Shown: positions 37,465 through 46,156, numbered from the stretch's first letter. The stretch is DNA of 64,000 nucleotides from Streptomyces sp. ISL-43 (GCF_018614195.1 NZ_JAGGOT010000023.1:186001-250000), one strand, 5' to 3'. Notes: generated by a model not told the origin, from the letters alone. Made by a program: numbers and translations.

Positions 37465-37506
37465 TGCCGAAGCCCGTGCGGCGTGACGGCCGCCCGGGCT
37501 TCGGCA
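37465..37506. terminator. Bidirectional terminator between TetR and GNAT genes
   Basis: There is a perfect 12-bp stem (arms 37465-37476 and 37495-37506) with an 18-nt loop between convergent genes. Confidence 0.75.
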
Positions 37507-37517
37507 CGTGGGAAGAC

Positions 37518-38060
37518 TCAGCCCTTCGGGTCCGGCTTCCAGTCCTGGACGAGGAGCCCGAGCAGCACCTCGTCAAGGAACTCGCCCATCACCCAGGCCG
37601 AGGAGCGCAGCACGCCCTCGCGGACGAAGCCGTTGCGCTCGGCCGAGCGCAGCATCGCGGCGTTGTCCGACAGCGTCTCGATCTGCAGCCGCCGCAAGCC
37701 GCGCACGACGAAACCGTAGTGGCACAGCACCGCGACCACGTCGGTGCCGTAGCCCTTGCCGCGAGAGGACGGCAGCAGTCCGAGGCCGATGTGCGCGGAC
37801 CGGTTGTGGTTGTCGATGTTCGACAGCACCGCGGTGCCGACCAGCGTGCCGCCGTCCAGCTCCACTACGGAGAACGGGACGTGCCCCTGCTCCTTGTCGT
37901 CCACCACGAGCCGCGAGTCCTGCGAGCCGGGCGTGATCGGCCGCCACGGCCGGCCTTCGGCCCGCGCGGAGTTGACCACGTCGTCGTAGAGCTCGGCCCG
38001 CAGGATCGGGATGTCGTCCTCGTGCCGGGCCCTGAGCCCGACCTTGGTGCCTCTAAGCAT
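37518..38060 (-). CDS. GNAT-family acetyltransferase (RimJ/RimL-like)
   Basis: This 180-residue protein starts MLRGTKVGLRARHEDDIPIL, the usual opening of the RimJ/RimL-like (Acetyltransf_3) group. Motif A appears as IGLGLLPSSRGKGYGTDVVA around residues 90-110, and motif B as LQIETLSDNAAMLRSAERNG. It probably acetylates an N-terminus, amino acid or small amine; the substrate is unknown. It converges on the TetR gene. Together the two genes are flanked by the 22-bp near-identical direct repeat. Confidence 0.85.
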   Translation of the reverse strand: MLRGTKVGLRARHEDDIPILRAELYDDVVNSARAEGRPWRPITPGSQDSRLVVDDKEQGHVPFSVVELDGGTLVGTAVLSNIDNHNRSAHIGLGLLPSSRGKGYGTDVVAVLCHYGFVVRGLRRLQIETLSDNAAMLRSAERNGFVREGVLRSSAWVMGEFLDEVLLGLLVQDWKPDPKG

Positions 38061-38165
38061 GCAGGCTTCCTATCCGACCGGGTTCGCCGACGGCAAGCCG
38101 ATAAGGCAACCGCATGGGCACCCCCCCAGGCCCCCGGGGCCTGGAGGCGCGTCGCCGGGCCCCGG

Positions 38166-38187
38166 AAGATCCGAAAGAGCCGGCCTA
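38166..38187 (+). repeat. Second copy of the TetR-operator arm
   Basis: These 22 bases match 36715-36736 at 20 positions, including 14 in a row (AAGATCCGAAAGAG). Here there is no inverted partner. The two copies are direct repeats 1.45 kb apart that flank the TetR and GNAT genes. Confidence 0.7.
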
Positions 38188-38198
38188 CGGGACAGCCC

Positions 38199-38825
38199 TT
38201 AGTTCGGGCTGAAGGGCGGGAGCGCGCTCAGGACCTTCTCCAGGGGCTTGGGCAGCTTGCTCTGGTCGGCGGCGACCTCGTAGCCGCCGTGCCGGAAGGC
38301 GTAGGTGAACCCGTCCGCGACGGGCTGGTCGGACCTGGAGATCCGTGGCAGGTGGGCGAAGTCCGCCTCCTGGAGGGCGGTCCGCAGCTTCGCGAGGGCG
38401 TCCGCCGAGAGCTTGTCGGTGTCGATCACCGCGGCTTTCGTGTCGAGCCGCAGGAACGATCCGTCGCTCTTGATGATCAGCGTGCTGTTCTTCCCGGCGA
38501 AGCCGCCGCTACGGGTGACCGCCACGAGGGTCACTTCGGAGGCGGGCGGTGAGGGGCTCGGCGCGGGAGCGGACGCGGACGTACTGGGCGCGGGGCCGGT
38601 GCCGCCGGTGCCCGGGCTCGGGGTCTCGCTCTGACCGGGAGCCGGGGTGCCCGTGACCGGCGCACTCGGGGAAGCGCCGCTCGCGCCCGGTGTCGGGGAG
38701 GCCCCGTTCTTCGGCCCGTTCTTCGGCCCGCCGTCACCGTCGGACGAGCACCCGCCCAAGCCCGCCGCCACGGCCGCAGCCACGGTCGCCGTCACCAAGC
38801 CCACTCGCCATCCACGCGCTCGCAT
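38199..38825 (-). CDS. Secreted lipoprotein with Pro/Ser/Thr-rich linker, unknown function
   Basis: This 208-residue protein starts MRARGWRVGLVTATVAAAVA. A lipoprotein signal peptide ends near residue 26 (LGGC), followed by a Gly/Pro/Ser/Thr-rich linker of about 70 residues and then a compact C-terminal domain (EVTLVAVTRSGGFAGKNSTL to the end). The domain has the look of a small beta-rich extracellular module with a repeated KSDGSF-type turn. It is anchored outside the membrane. It is divergent from the large membrane-protein gene. No family is recognised. Confidence 0.75.
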   Translation of the reverse strand: MRARGWRVGLVTATVAAAVAAGLGGCSSDGDGGPKNGPKNGASPTPGASGASPSAPVTGTPAPGQSETPSPGTGGTGPAPSTSASAPAPSPSPPASEVTLVAVTRSGGFAGKNSTLIIKSDGSFLRLDTKAAVIDTDKLSADALAKLRTALQEADFAHLPRISRSDQPVADGFTYAFRHGGYEVAADQSKLPKPLEKVLSALPPFSPN

Positions 38826-38906
38826 GCCCCACCCCCGCAGGTATTCCGGCTCGAACCCCGAGTATGGAGTCAGCACAACCCGCACGGATAGCACCCGGAG
38901 GCCCAC

Positions 38907-40457
38907 ATCAGCCGCTTCGCCCCTTGGCGCTGGCTGCCGCCGCTCACCGCCGTCGTACTCGGCCTCTGGGGTCTCTCGCGCGGCGGTTCCATGTGGCGCG
39001 ACGAGTCCGTCACCTGGCAGGTCGCGCACCGGCCGCTCGGCGACCTGTGGGAGCTGCTCGGCCAGGTCGACGCCGTCCACGGCCTGTACTACCTGCTGAT
39101 GCACGCCGTCTTCGCGCTGTCGGGCACCGGTCCCGACCCCACCGCCCTGTGGCCCCTGCGCCTTCCGTCGGTAGCCGCCACCGCCCTGGCCTCGGCCGGC
39201 GTGGCCGCGATCGCACACCGCCTGGTGGCGCAGGGCACGGGCCGGGGTGCCGCGGATGCCGGGGCCGGCGGGGTCGACGGGGCTGACCGGGCCGACGGGG
39301 CCGAGCCCGGCGAGCAGGGCGGTCGAGGGGAGCGGTCCCTCCGGGCCGGCCGAGGCGGGCCCGACGGAGCGGGCGGTCGGAGGCGGTGGGCGGGTGGGAG
39401 CGGGCGAGGCGATCGGGCCGGGCGGGCCGCGCTGTTCGCCGGGCTCGGCTACGCCGTGCTGCCGCCCGTGCAGATGTACGCGCAGGAGGGGCGCTCGTAC
39501 GCCCTCGTCGCCGCGGCCGTGGTCTGGGCGACGTACCTGATGCTGCGCCGGTGGTGGGCCGCCTACGCCCTGGTGCTGGTGCTGGGGTGCTGGCTGCACG
39601 AGTTCGCCGTACTGGCGCTGCCCGCGCACGCGTTCACCGCGTGGCGTTCGCGCGGCTGGCGGCTCGCCGCCGGGGCCGTGGTGGCCGCGCTGCTGCCGCT
39701 CGCCCTGGTCAGCGCGCGGCAGGCGCAGCAGCAGCTGGGCTGGCTCGGGCGGCCGAGCTGGCAGGACTGGGCGGCGTACGGGGTCCTCGCGGCCGCCGCG
39801 CTGCTCCTCTCCCGGGGGGCCGCGCGGGAACTCGTACGGGTGGCGCTGCCGCTGGCCCTGCTGCCGCCCGGGCTGCTGCTGGCGGTCTCACTGGTGCACC
39901 CCTGGTACGTCGACCGGTACGTCCTCTACGCGCTCGCGGGCCTGGCCCTCCTCGCCGGGGTACGGCTCGCGGGGGCGCGGGGGTGGTGGCCGTGGCTGCT
40001 GATCGCGGCCCTCCTCGTCCCCGCCGCGCTCTGGTCGGCGTGGCTGCGCACCCCGGAGAGCCGCAAGGACGACGTCCTCGCCGTGGCCGCGGCCGTCCGC
40101 GAGCGCGCGCGCCCGGGCGACGCGGTGCTGTTCCTGCCCGCGCGGCGGCGCGAGTGGGTCCTGTCCTCGCCGGAGCTCTACGCGTCCCTGCGCGACCTCG
40201 CCCTGTCCCGGACCCCGGAGGCTTCGCGGAGCCTCCAGGGCGTGGAGCGGACGCCGGAGGAGATCCGCGAGGCCCTGCTGGACCCGGGCGTCGACCGGGT
40301 GGTGGCCCTGCTGGACCCCGCCGGCCAGCCGCTGGACGGCTACCCGGCGGAGGCGGTGAAGCGGCAGACGCTGGTCTCCGCCTTCGACCTGTGCTCGGTG
40401 ACGCCCCTGCGCGGCGCCCGCGTGGCCGTCTTCGCCCGCCCGGGCAACTGCCCGTAG
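38907..40457 (+). CDS. Polytopic membrane protein, glycosyltransferase 39/mannosyltransferase-like
   Basis: The encoded protein has about ten transmembrane segments and the motif SMWRDESVTWQVAHRPLGDL, the DE-containing first loop of GT-C type glycosyltransferases. A low-complexity Gly/Ala/Asp/Arg-rich cytoplasmic loop of about 55 residues interrupts the helices (residues about 110-170). The first hydrophobic segment (LPPLTAVVLGLWGL) lies upstream of the first ATG at 38991. To include it the start must be ATC at 38907, five nt after GGAGG; a stop codon lies just before and there is no ATG, GTG or TTG between. It would transfer sugars from a lipid carrier across the membrane; the acceptor is unknown. 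Confidence 0.72.
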   Translation: MSRFAPWRWLPPLTAVVLGLWGLSRGGSMWRDESVTWQVAHRPLGDLWELLGQVDAVHGLYYLLMHAVFALSGTGPDPTALWPLRLPSVAATALASAGVAAIAHRLVAQGTGRGAADAGAGGVDGADRADGAEPGEQGGRGERSLRAGRGGPDGAGGRRRWAGGSGRGDRAGRAALFAGLGYAVLPPVQMYAQEGRSYALVAAAVVWATYLMLRRWWAAYALVLVLGCWLHEFAVLALPAHAFTAWRSRGWRLAAGAVVAALLPLALVSARQAQQQLGWLGRPSWQDWAAYGVLAAAALLLSRGAARELVRVALPLALLPPGLLLAVSLVHPWYVDRYVLYALAGLALLAGVRLAGARGWWPWLLIAALLVPAALWSAWLRTPESRKDDVLAVAAAVRERARPGDAVLFLPARRREWVLSSPELYASLRDLALSRTPEASRSLQGVERTPEEIREALLDPGVDRVVALLDPAGQPLDGYPAEAVKRQTLVSAFDLCSVTPLRGARVAVFARPGNCP

Positions 40458-40682
40458 AACGGCGGGCCGTCCCTTTCGGGCTCGCGGCGGCCGTTGCCAC
40501 AGCTTGCGGCGTTGCGGGGGGTGCCCGGTGGCCCGGCAGCGCGGTGCCGGCCCCCACCGCCGGGCGCGGGGCCACGCTGTCCGGCAGGTGGCGGGCCGGG
40601 GACGGGCCGGTGGGCGGGGCGTAGGAGGGTGGGCCGGGGGGCCGGTGGTCTCGGGCCCGTGGACCTGTGCCGGAGGTGCCGT

Positions 40683-41540
40683 ATGGCCGCAGTTCGTTCC
40701 CGTTCGCTCACGCCGCCCGGGCCGCTCGTCGACGGCGACTGGCTCGCGGAGCGCCTCGGCACGCCCGGACTGGTCGTCTTCGACGCCTCCGTCGGCGCCC
40801 ACCGCGACGCGGACCGACGCATCCCCGGCGCACGGCCCTTCGACCTCGACGGAGTGCTGTCCGACCACGACGCCGCCGCCCCGCACACCATGCCGGGCGC
40901 GGCCGACTTCGCCGAAGCCATGCGGGCCCTGGGCGTCGACGACACCAGCACGGTCGTCGCGTACGACGGCGCCGGCCTCTACTCCAGCGCCCGCGCCTGG
41001 TGGATGCTGCGCGCCATGGGCTTCGACCGCGTCGCCGTCCTCGACGGCGGGCTGCCCGCGTGGCTCGCCGCCGGGCGGACGTCGGAGGAGCAAGGACCGG
41101 CGTACGAGGGCCCGCGCGGCACCTTCACCGCCCGGCCCCGGGCCGGACTGCTGGTGGACGCGGCCACCGTCTCGGCGGCCCTGGCCGACCCGGCGGCCGC
41201 GGTACTCGACGCCCGTACCCGCGAGCGCTTCGCCGGCGCGGCTCCCGAACCCCGCCCGGGCCTGCGCGGCGGACACATGCCGGGCGCGGCCAACCTCCCC
41301 TTCGGCGAACTCCAGGGCCCCGACGGCCTGATGCGCCCCGCCGCCGAACTCCGTACGGCCTTCGGGGCGGTGGCGGGGGAGCGGGAGCGGCTCTACTTCA
41401 GCTGTGGGTCGGGTGTCACCGCCTGTGTCCTCGCGCTCGGCGCAGACCTCGCCGGCTACCGGGAACTCGCGGTGTACGACGGCTCCTGGAGCGAGTGGGG
41501 CATGCCGTCACCGGACCGGCCCGTCGTCCAGGGAAGCTGA
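40683..41540 (+). CDS. Thiosulfate / 3-mercaptopyruvate sulfurtransferase (two rhodanese domains)
   Basis: This 285-residue protein starts MAAVRSRSLTPPGPLVDGDW after GGAGGTGCCGT. Two rhodanese domains are present: the N-terminal one is inactive (residues about 20-130) and the C-terminal one has the persulfide-forming Cys241 in YFSCGSGVTACV. The active-site loop CGSGVT is the mercaptopyruvate sulfurtransferase type. It transfers sulfane sulfur to thiols or cyanide in the cytoplasm. The upstream 225-nt gap is GC-rich and holds no other gene. A small open frame overlaps its stop. Confidence 0.9.
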   Translation: MAAVRSRSLTPPGPLVDGDWLAERLGTPGLVVFDASVGAHRDADRRIPGARPFDLDGVLSDHDAAAPHTMPGAADFAEAMRALGVDDTSTVVAYDGAGLYSSARAWWMLRAMGFDRVAVLDGGLPAWLAAGRTSEEQGPAYEGPRGTFTARPRAGLLVDAATVSAALADPAAAVLDARTRERFAGAAPEPRPGLRGGHMPGAANLPFGELQGPDGLMRPAAELRTAFGAVAGERERLYFSCGSGVTACVLALGADLAGYRELAVYDGSWSEWGMPSPDRPVVQGS

Positions 41541-41707
41541 TGCCGGGGCACCGCCGACTCGGTGCCGCCCGCCGGGCGGAGCTTCAGGGACACGGGCTGT
41601 CCGTCGCCGCGTTCGCGCCGGAGGCCGGGGCTCCGGGGCGGGGCGGTGGCAGCGCGTACGGACGCCAGGCCGCCGCGTCGCGCCTACGCGCGGCGGCCGG
41701 GGGTTAA
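41540..41707 (+). CDS. Possible small ORF coupled to the sulfurtransferase
   Basis: An ATG shares one base with the sulfurtransferase stop (TGATG). It opens 55 codons with strong G/C third-position bias, starting MPGHRRLGAARRAELQGHGL and ending in TAA. Composition is Ala/Gly/Arg-rich and no domain is recognised. It may be a real coupled peptide, a remnant of a longer gene or chance, since open frames are common at this GC content. Confidence 0.3.
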   Translation: MPGHRRLGAARRAELQGHGLSVAAFAPEAGAPGRGGGSAYGRQAAASRLRAAAGG

Positions 41708-41771
41708 CCCCACCCGGATCCTGGCACGGGCACCATGCCGCGCGGCTGTCCGGAGCGGCACGATCGGGTAC

Positions 41772-42536
41772 ATGACCACGAAGTCGCCTTCGCGCACCGC
41801 CGCCGCCGCTTGCACTGCCGCGGCCCTCGCCGCCGGGCTGCTGCTCACCGGCTGCTCCTTCGACTCCTCCGGAGACCGGGGCAAGACGGCGAGCGCCGAC
41901 ACCACGGTGGCCGAGGCCGTCACCGCCGTCGACGTGTCGGACGCCCGCAGCGGCTCCATCGAGGTGGCCGCGGGTACCGGCCCGGGCGTTGCCGTACGCC
42001 GCACCGTCCACTACCGGGGCGATGCCGTGCCCGAGCCCGCCCAGCGGGTCGTGGACGGCGTGCTGATCCTCACGAACGGCGGTTGCTCCGGCCGGTGTTC
42101 CGTCGACTACCAGCTGGAGGTGCCGGCCTCCGCCACGGTCAGGCTCGACAGCAGCAGCGGCGGCATCACCGTCGCGGGGGTGGCCGCGGCCGACGTCGAG
42201 ACCTCCTCCGGCTCCGTCCGGGCGGACCGGATCGCCGGCCCGCTGAAGGTCCGTACGTCCTCAGGTGCTATCGCCGCCGAGAACCTGGCCGGAGCCGGTG
42301 TGGACGCCCGTTCCGACTCGGGTGACGTCCGCCTGGCCTTCGCGAAGGCCCCGAGCTCGGTCGCCGTGGAAACCAGCTCGGGCAACGCCCAGTTGAAGCT
42401 TCCCTCGGCTCCGTACGCCCTCGACGTCTCCACGACCTCCGGCGAGCGCGACATCACGCTTCCCACGGACCCGTCCGCCACGGCCCGCCTCGCGGTGGAG
42501 ACGACGTCGGGCGACATCCGGATCTCGGCGGTCTGA
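41772..42536 (+). CDS. DUF4097-type secreted lipoprotein
   Basis: This is a 254-residue protein. A lipoprotein signal peptide (MTTKSPSRTAAAACTAAALA then LLLTGC) gives a lipid-modified Cys near residue 26. The mature part is built from short strands with repeated ETSSGS, RTSSGA and TTSGER turns, the DUF4097 beta-solenoid pattern also seen in the cytoplasmic protein at 16675. It is likely displayed on the outer membrane face. It follows the sulfurtransferase after 231 nt and is followed by a tandem repeat array. Role unknown. Confidence 0.8.
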   Translation: MTTKSPSRTAAAACTAAALAAGLLLTGCSFDSSGDRGKTASADTTVAEAVTAVDVSDARSGSIEVAAGTGPGVAVRRTVHYRGDAVPEPAQRVVDGVLILTNGGCSGRCSVDYQLEVPASATVRLDSSSGGITVAGVAAADVETSSGSVRADRIAGPLKVRTSSGAIAAENLAGAGVDARSDSGDVRLAFAKAPSSVAVETSSGNAQLKLPSAPYALDVSTTSGERDITLPTDPSATARLAVETTSGDIRISAV

Positions 42537-42547
42537 ACGGTCCGTCC

Positions 42548-42664
42548 CCGAAGTCCGTCGCCGGAGTCCGGCCCCGGAGTTCGCCGCCGGAGTCCGGCCC
42601 CGGAGTTCGCCGCCGGAGTCCGGCCCCGGAGTTCGCCTGCGGAGCCCGCCGCCGGAACTCCCGC
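42548..42664. repeat. Nine-copy 13-bp tandem repeat
   Basis: Nine consecutive 13-mers start at 42548 and every 13 bases after. Copies 2, 4 and 6 are CCGGAGTCCGGCC, and copies 3 and 5 are CCGGAGTTCGCCG (copy 7 ends T instead of G), forming a 26-bp higher-order unit. Outer copies are degenerate. The array fills the whole gap between two convergent genes. CCGGAGTCCGG is itself a palindrome, so it may fold as a terminator. Confidence 0.85.
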
Positions 42665-42665
42665 G

Positions 42666-42875
42666 CTAGAAGCTCTCGACGACCTGCCAGTCCTCTATCG
42701 GCTTCTTCCGGAACATCCCCCGGGAAATCCGGCGGGTGAGCACGGTCGCGCCCGGCCCGTACTCGTCGAGCTCTCCGAAGGCCTCGGCGGCGGAGTCGTA
42801 GACGAACTTCCTGCCCTTCGAGTTCCGGATGATCCATTCGCGCTGCTCATTGACCCCAATGCCCTCCACGTACAT
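42666..42875 (-). CDS. Small conserved-looking protein, unknown function
   Basis: This 69-residue protein starts MYVEGIGVNEQREWIIRNSK and ends WQVVESF just beside the repeat array. It has mixed charge, no membrane segment and looks globular. The frame is open to 43019, but the added part is Gly/Arg-rich and antisense to the neighbouring gene's leader. No ribosome site is strong before 42875. No family is recognised. Confidence 0.6.
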   Translation of the reverse strand: MYVEGIGVNEQREWIIRNSKGRKFVYDSAAEAFGELDEYGPGATVLTRRISRGMFRKKPIEDWQVVESF

Positions 42876-43015
42876 GCGGTGATCGTAGGCCCGGCCCGAG
42901 ACCAACGCCCCGCCGGGGCCCCCGAACTGGGACATTGCCGGGAATCGGCCGCCAGGACGCGTGCTCGGATCGCGTTCTTCGTCGACGCGGCCGGAGAGCC
43001 CGCCGCATCGTCGGG

Positions 43016-43492
43016 TCATGGGACCTGGAGGAGCGGGGTGATGCCGGTCCGTATGCCCGACCGGACGGCCTGTGCCTCTATTCGAACGGGATCCGGCAGG
43101 AGAGGGATTCGGAGCCGGGCGATGGTCTCCCGCCAGGGGCCGTCCGCGTCGGTTTCGCCCCAGAGCTCCATGAGTTCGGAGGGCTCGGTGACCACGCGGT
43201 CGAGGGCTTGGACGGCGAGTTCGCGCAGGTCGGCGGAGAGCTGAGGGACGGGCAGGTCGGGGCCGTAGGGCGTGGTCACGGGCTCACCCCCCGGGCATTG
43301 CGCGGCAACGAGTGCTGCCGCGGCGACCGCCTCCACCGCCATGTCCTGGTCGAGGTGGTCCCGGGTGCCGATGGTGCGGACGAGTGCGCTCCGGATGATG
43401 CCCTCCCGCTCGTCCTCGGGTGCCTCGTCGAGGCCGCCGGAGAAGTCCGCCGCGGTGTCGTTGTCGAAGGGGCCGACGTCCCAGGTGCCCAT
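43016..43492 (-). CDS. DUF4259 domain protein
   Basis: This 158-residue protein starts MGTWDVGPFDNDTAADFSGG, the hallmark opening of the DUF4259 family, with helical regions around AMAVEAVAAAALVAAQCPGG-like sequence and PQLSADLRELAVQALDRVV. The start at 43492 follows GGAGA. It is cytoplasmic and its function is unknown; family members are scattered in actinobacteria, often beside toxin-immunity genes, which I do not see here. It is divergent from lon. Confidence 0.82.
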   Translation of the reverse strand: MGTWDVGPFDNDTAADFSGGLDEAPEDEREGIIRSALVRTIGTRDHLDQDMAVEAVAAAALVAAQCPGGEPVTTPYGPDLPVPQLSADLRELAVQALDRVVTEPSELMELWGETDADGPWRETIARLRIPLLPDPVRIEAQAVRSGIRTGITPLLQVP

Positions 43493-43714
43493 GCGTCTCT
43501 CCTGCTCGTGGTGATGTCCGGGCATCGTGACAGCGGCCACTGGTAGCGCCTACTGACAGCGGCCGCGGCCGGCGGCCGGCGGCTCGTCCTCCTTTCGCCC
43601 GTCCGCGTGGTCCATCGGCGCTTCCCGTGCGGTCGGCCGGCACCGGACGGCCACCTCCTGACGGTGTTCGCCCCGGGCGAACGGGGGTTGGGGAACATTG
43701 GGGCGCGCACATGC

Positions 43715-43735
43715 ATTGAGTCGGCATAGCTCAAC
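43715..43735 (+). promoter_or_regulatory. HAIR element (HspR operator) upstream of lon
   Basis: TTGAG at 43716-43720 and CTCAA at 43730-43734 are separated by 9 bp, exactly the HAIR layout (CTTGAGT, seven bases, ACTCAAG). It lies 22 nt before the lon start codon. HspR is known to repress lon in Streptomyces, so heat or unfolded protein should induce the gene. Confidence 0.85.
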
Positions 43736-43756
43736 TTCACTGCCGGAGGGAAGATC

Positions 43757-46153
43757 ATGGCTTCGACGTCCGTAACGCTCACCCTGCCCGTGTTGCCGCT
43801 CGACGACGAGGTCGTGCTGCCTGGGATGGTCGTTCCGCTGGACCTGTCCGATGCCGAGGTGCGAGGCGCCGTGGAGGCCGCGCAGGCCGCCGCGGCTGGC
43901 GGGAAGCCGCAGGTGCTGCTCGTGCCGCGGGTCGACGGGAAGTACGCCGGGACCGGGGTGCTGGGGACCGTCGAGCAGGTGGGACGGCTGTCGGACGGTG
44001 ATCCGGGGGCGCTGATCCGGGGGCGCGGGCGGGTCCGTATCGGGGCCGGGACCACCGGGCCCGGGGCCGCGCTCTGGGTCGAGGGGGAGACCGTGGACGA
44101 GGCCGTCCCGGATCCGCTGCCCGGGGCCGTCGCCGAGCTCGTCAAGGAGTACAAGGCGCTCGCCACCAGCTGGCTCAAGAAGCGCGGTGCCTGGCAGGTC
44201 GTGGACCGGGTGCAGCAGATCGAGGGGGTGGGGGCGCTCGCGGACAATTCCGGGTACTCGCCCTTCCTGAGCGTGGCGCAGAAGGTCGAACTGCTGGAGA
44301 CCGCGGATCCCGTGGCGCGGCTGCGGTTCGCGGTGAAGGCGCTCAGCGACCACCTCGCCGAGCAGGACGTGGCCGAGTCCATCGCCAAGGACGTCCAGGA
44401 CGGCGTCGACAAGCAGCAGCGGGAGTTCCTGCTGAAGCGGCAGTTGGAGGCCGTGCGCAAGGAACTGCGCGAGCTGGGCGGGGAGAAGGAGGGGGAGGAG
44501 TCCGACGACTACCGGGCCCGGGTCGAGGCCGCCGACCTGCCCGAGAACGTACGGGAGGCCGCGCTCAAGGAAGTCGACAAGCTGGAGCGCTCCAGCGACC
44601 AGTCCCCCGAGGGGTCCTGGATCCGCACCTGGCTGGACACCGTCCTCGAACTGCCCTGGAACGAGCGGACCGAGGACGAGTACGACATCCGGGGCGCCCG
44701 GGCCGTACTGGACGCGGAGCACGCCGGGCTGAGCGACGTGAAGGACCGCATCACCGAGTACCTGGCGGTGCGCAAGCGGCGCTCCGAGCGCGGGATGGGC
44801 GTCGTCGGCGGGCGCAGGGGCGGTGCCGTGCTCGCGCTCGTGGGCCCGCCCGGGGTGGGCAAGACCTCCCTCGGGGAGTCCGTCGCGCACGCCATGGGGC
44901 GCAAGTTCGTCCGCGTGGCCCTCGGCGGCGTCCGCGACGAGGCCGAGATCCGCGGGCACCGGCGTACGTACGTGGGAGCGCTGCCCGGCCGGATCGTACG
45001 GGCGATCAAGGAGGCCGGGTCCATGAATCCGGTCGTCCTCCTCGACGAGATCGACAAGGTCGGCTCCGACTTCCGGGGGGACCCGGCGGCGGCGCTGCTG
45101 GAGGTCCTCGACCCGGCCCAGAACCACACCTTCCGGGACCACTACCTGGAGGTGGAGCTGGACTTGAGCGACGTGGTGTTCCTCGCCACGGCGAACGTGC
45201 TGGAGGCCATCCCGGAGGCCCTCGCCGACCGCATGGAGCTGGTGCGCCTGGACGGCTACACCGAGGACGAGAAGGTCGTCATCGCCCGCGACCACCTGCT
45301 GCCCCGGCAGCTGGAGCGCACCGGCCTGGGCGCCGAGGAAGTGGTCCTGGAGGAGGACGCGCTGCGCAAGCTGGCGGGGGAGTACACCCGCGAGGCGGGC
45401 GTGCGCACCCTGGAGCGTTCCATCGCCCGGCTGCTGCGCAAGGTGGCCTCCCAGCACGAGCTGGGCGAGCGGGAGCTGCCGTACCGGATCGGCGCCGGGG
45501 AGCTGCGGGGGCTCATCGGGCGGCCGCACCACGTACCGGAGTCCGCGCAGGATCCGTCCGAGCGGCGTACGGCCGTGCCCGGTGTGGCCACCGGTCTGGC
45601 CGTGACCGGGGCCGGGGGCGACGTCCTGTTCGTGGAGGCCTCGCTGGCCGATCCCGAGACGGGCGCGGCCGGGCTCACGCTGACCGGCCAGCTCGGTGAC
45701 GTGATGAAGGAGTCGGCGCAGATCGCGCTCAGCTTCCTGCGCTCGCACGGGGCCGAGCTGGAGTTGCCGGTCGCAGACCTGAAGGACCGGGGCGTGCACA
45801 TCCACTTCCCGGCGGGCGCGGTGCCGAAGGACGGCCCGAGCGCGGGCATCACGATGACGACGGCGCTGGCCTCGCTGCTGTCCGGGCGGCAGGTCCGCAC
45901 GGACGTGGCGATGACCGGCGAGGTCTCGCTGACCGGGCGGGTGCTGCCGATCGGCGGGGTCAAGCAGAAGCTGCTGGCCGCGCACCGGGCCGGGCTGACC
46001 ACCGTGATCATCCCGAAGCGCAACGAGGCCGACCTGGACGATGTCCCGGCCGAGGTGCTGGAGGGGCTGGAGGTGCACCCGGTAACGGATGTACGCCAGG
46101 TCCTGGAGCTGGCCCTCGTCGCCGACGCGGTCCCGGTGACCGCGGCCGCCTGA
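43757..46153 (+). CDS. lon: ATP-dependent protease Lon
   Basis: This 798-residue protease starts MASTSVTLTLPVLPLDDEVV. The N-terminal substrate domain and coiled-coil (to about residue 340) are followed by the AAA+ module with Walker A GPPGVGKTSLGE near residue 362 and Walker B in PVVLLDEIDKVG, then the P domain with catalytic Ser695 in PKDGPSAGITM and Lys in GGVKQKLLAA. It degrades damaged and regulatory proteins in the cytoplasm. CGGAGGG precedes the start. The HAIR element just upstream places it in the HspR regulon. Confidence 0.97.
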   Translation: MASTSVTLTLPVLPLDDEVVLPGMVVPLDLSDAEVRGAVEAAQAAAAGGKPQVLLVPRVDGKYAGTGVLGTVEQVGRLSDGDPGALIRGRGRVRIGAGTTGPGAALWVEGETVDEAVPDPLPGAVAELVKEYKALATSWLKKRGAWQVVDRVQQIEGVGALADNSGYSPFLSVAQKVELLETADPVARLRFAVKALSDHLAEQDVAESIAKDVQDGVDKQQREFLLKRQLEAVRKELRELGGEKEGEESDDYRARVEAADLPENVREAALKEVDKLERSSDQSPEGSWIRTWLDTVLELPWNERTEDEYDIRGARAVLDAEHAGLSDVKDRITEYLAVRKRRSERGMGVVGGRRGGAVLALVGPPGVGKTSLGESVAHAMGRKFVRVALGGVRDEAEIRGHRRTYVGALPGRIVRAIKEAGSMNPVVLLDEIDKVGSDFRGDPAAALLEVLDPAQNHTFRDHYLEVELDLSDVVFLATANVLEAIPEALADRMELVRLDGYTEDEKVVIARDHLLPRQLERTGLGAEEVVLEEDALRKLAGEYTREAGVRTLERSIARLLRKVASQHELGERELPYRIGAGELRGLIGRPHHVPESAQDPSERRTAVPGVATGLAVTGAGGDVLFVEASLADPETGAAGLTLTGQLGDVMKESAQIALSFLRSHGAELELPVADLKDRGVHIHFPAGAVPKDGPSAGITMTTALASLLSGRQVRTDVAMTGEVSLTGRVLPIGGVKQKLLAAHRAGLTTVIIPKRNEADLDDVPAEVLEGLEVHPVTDVRQVLELALVADAVPVTAAA

Positions 46154-46156
46154 GGG

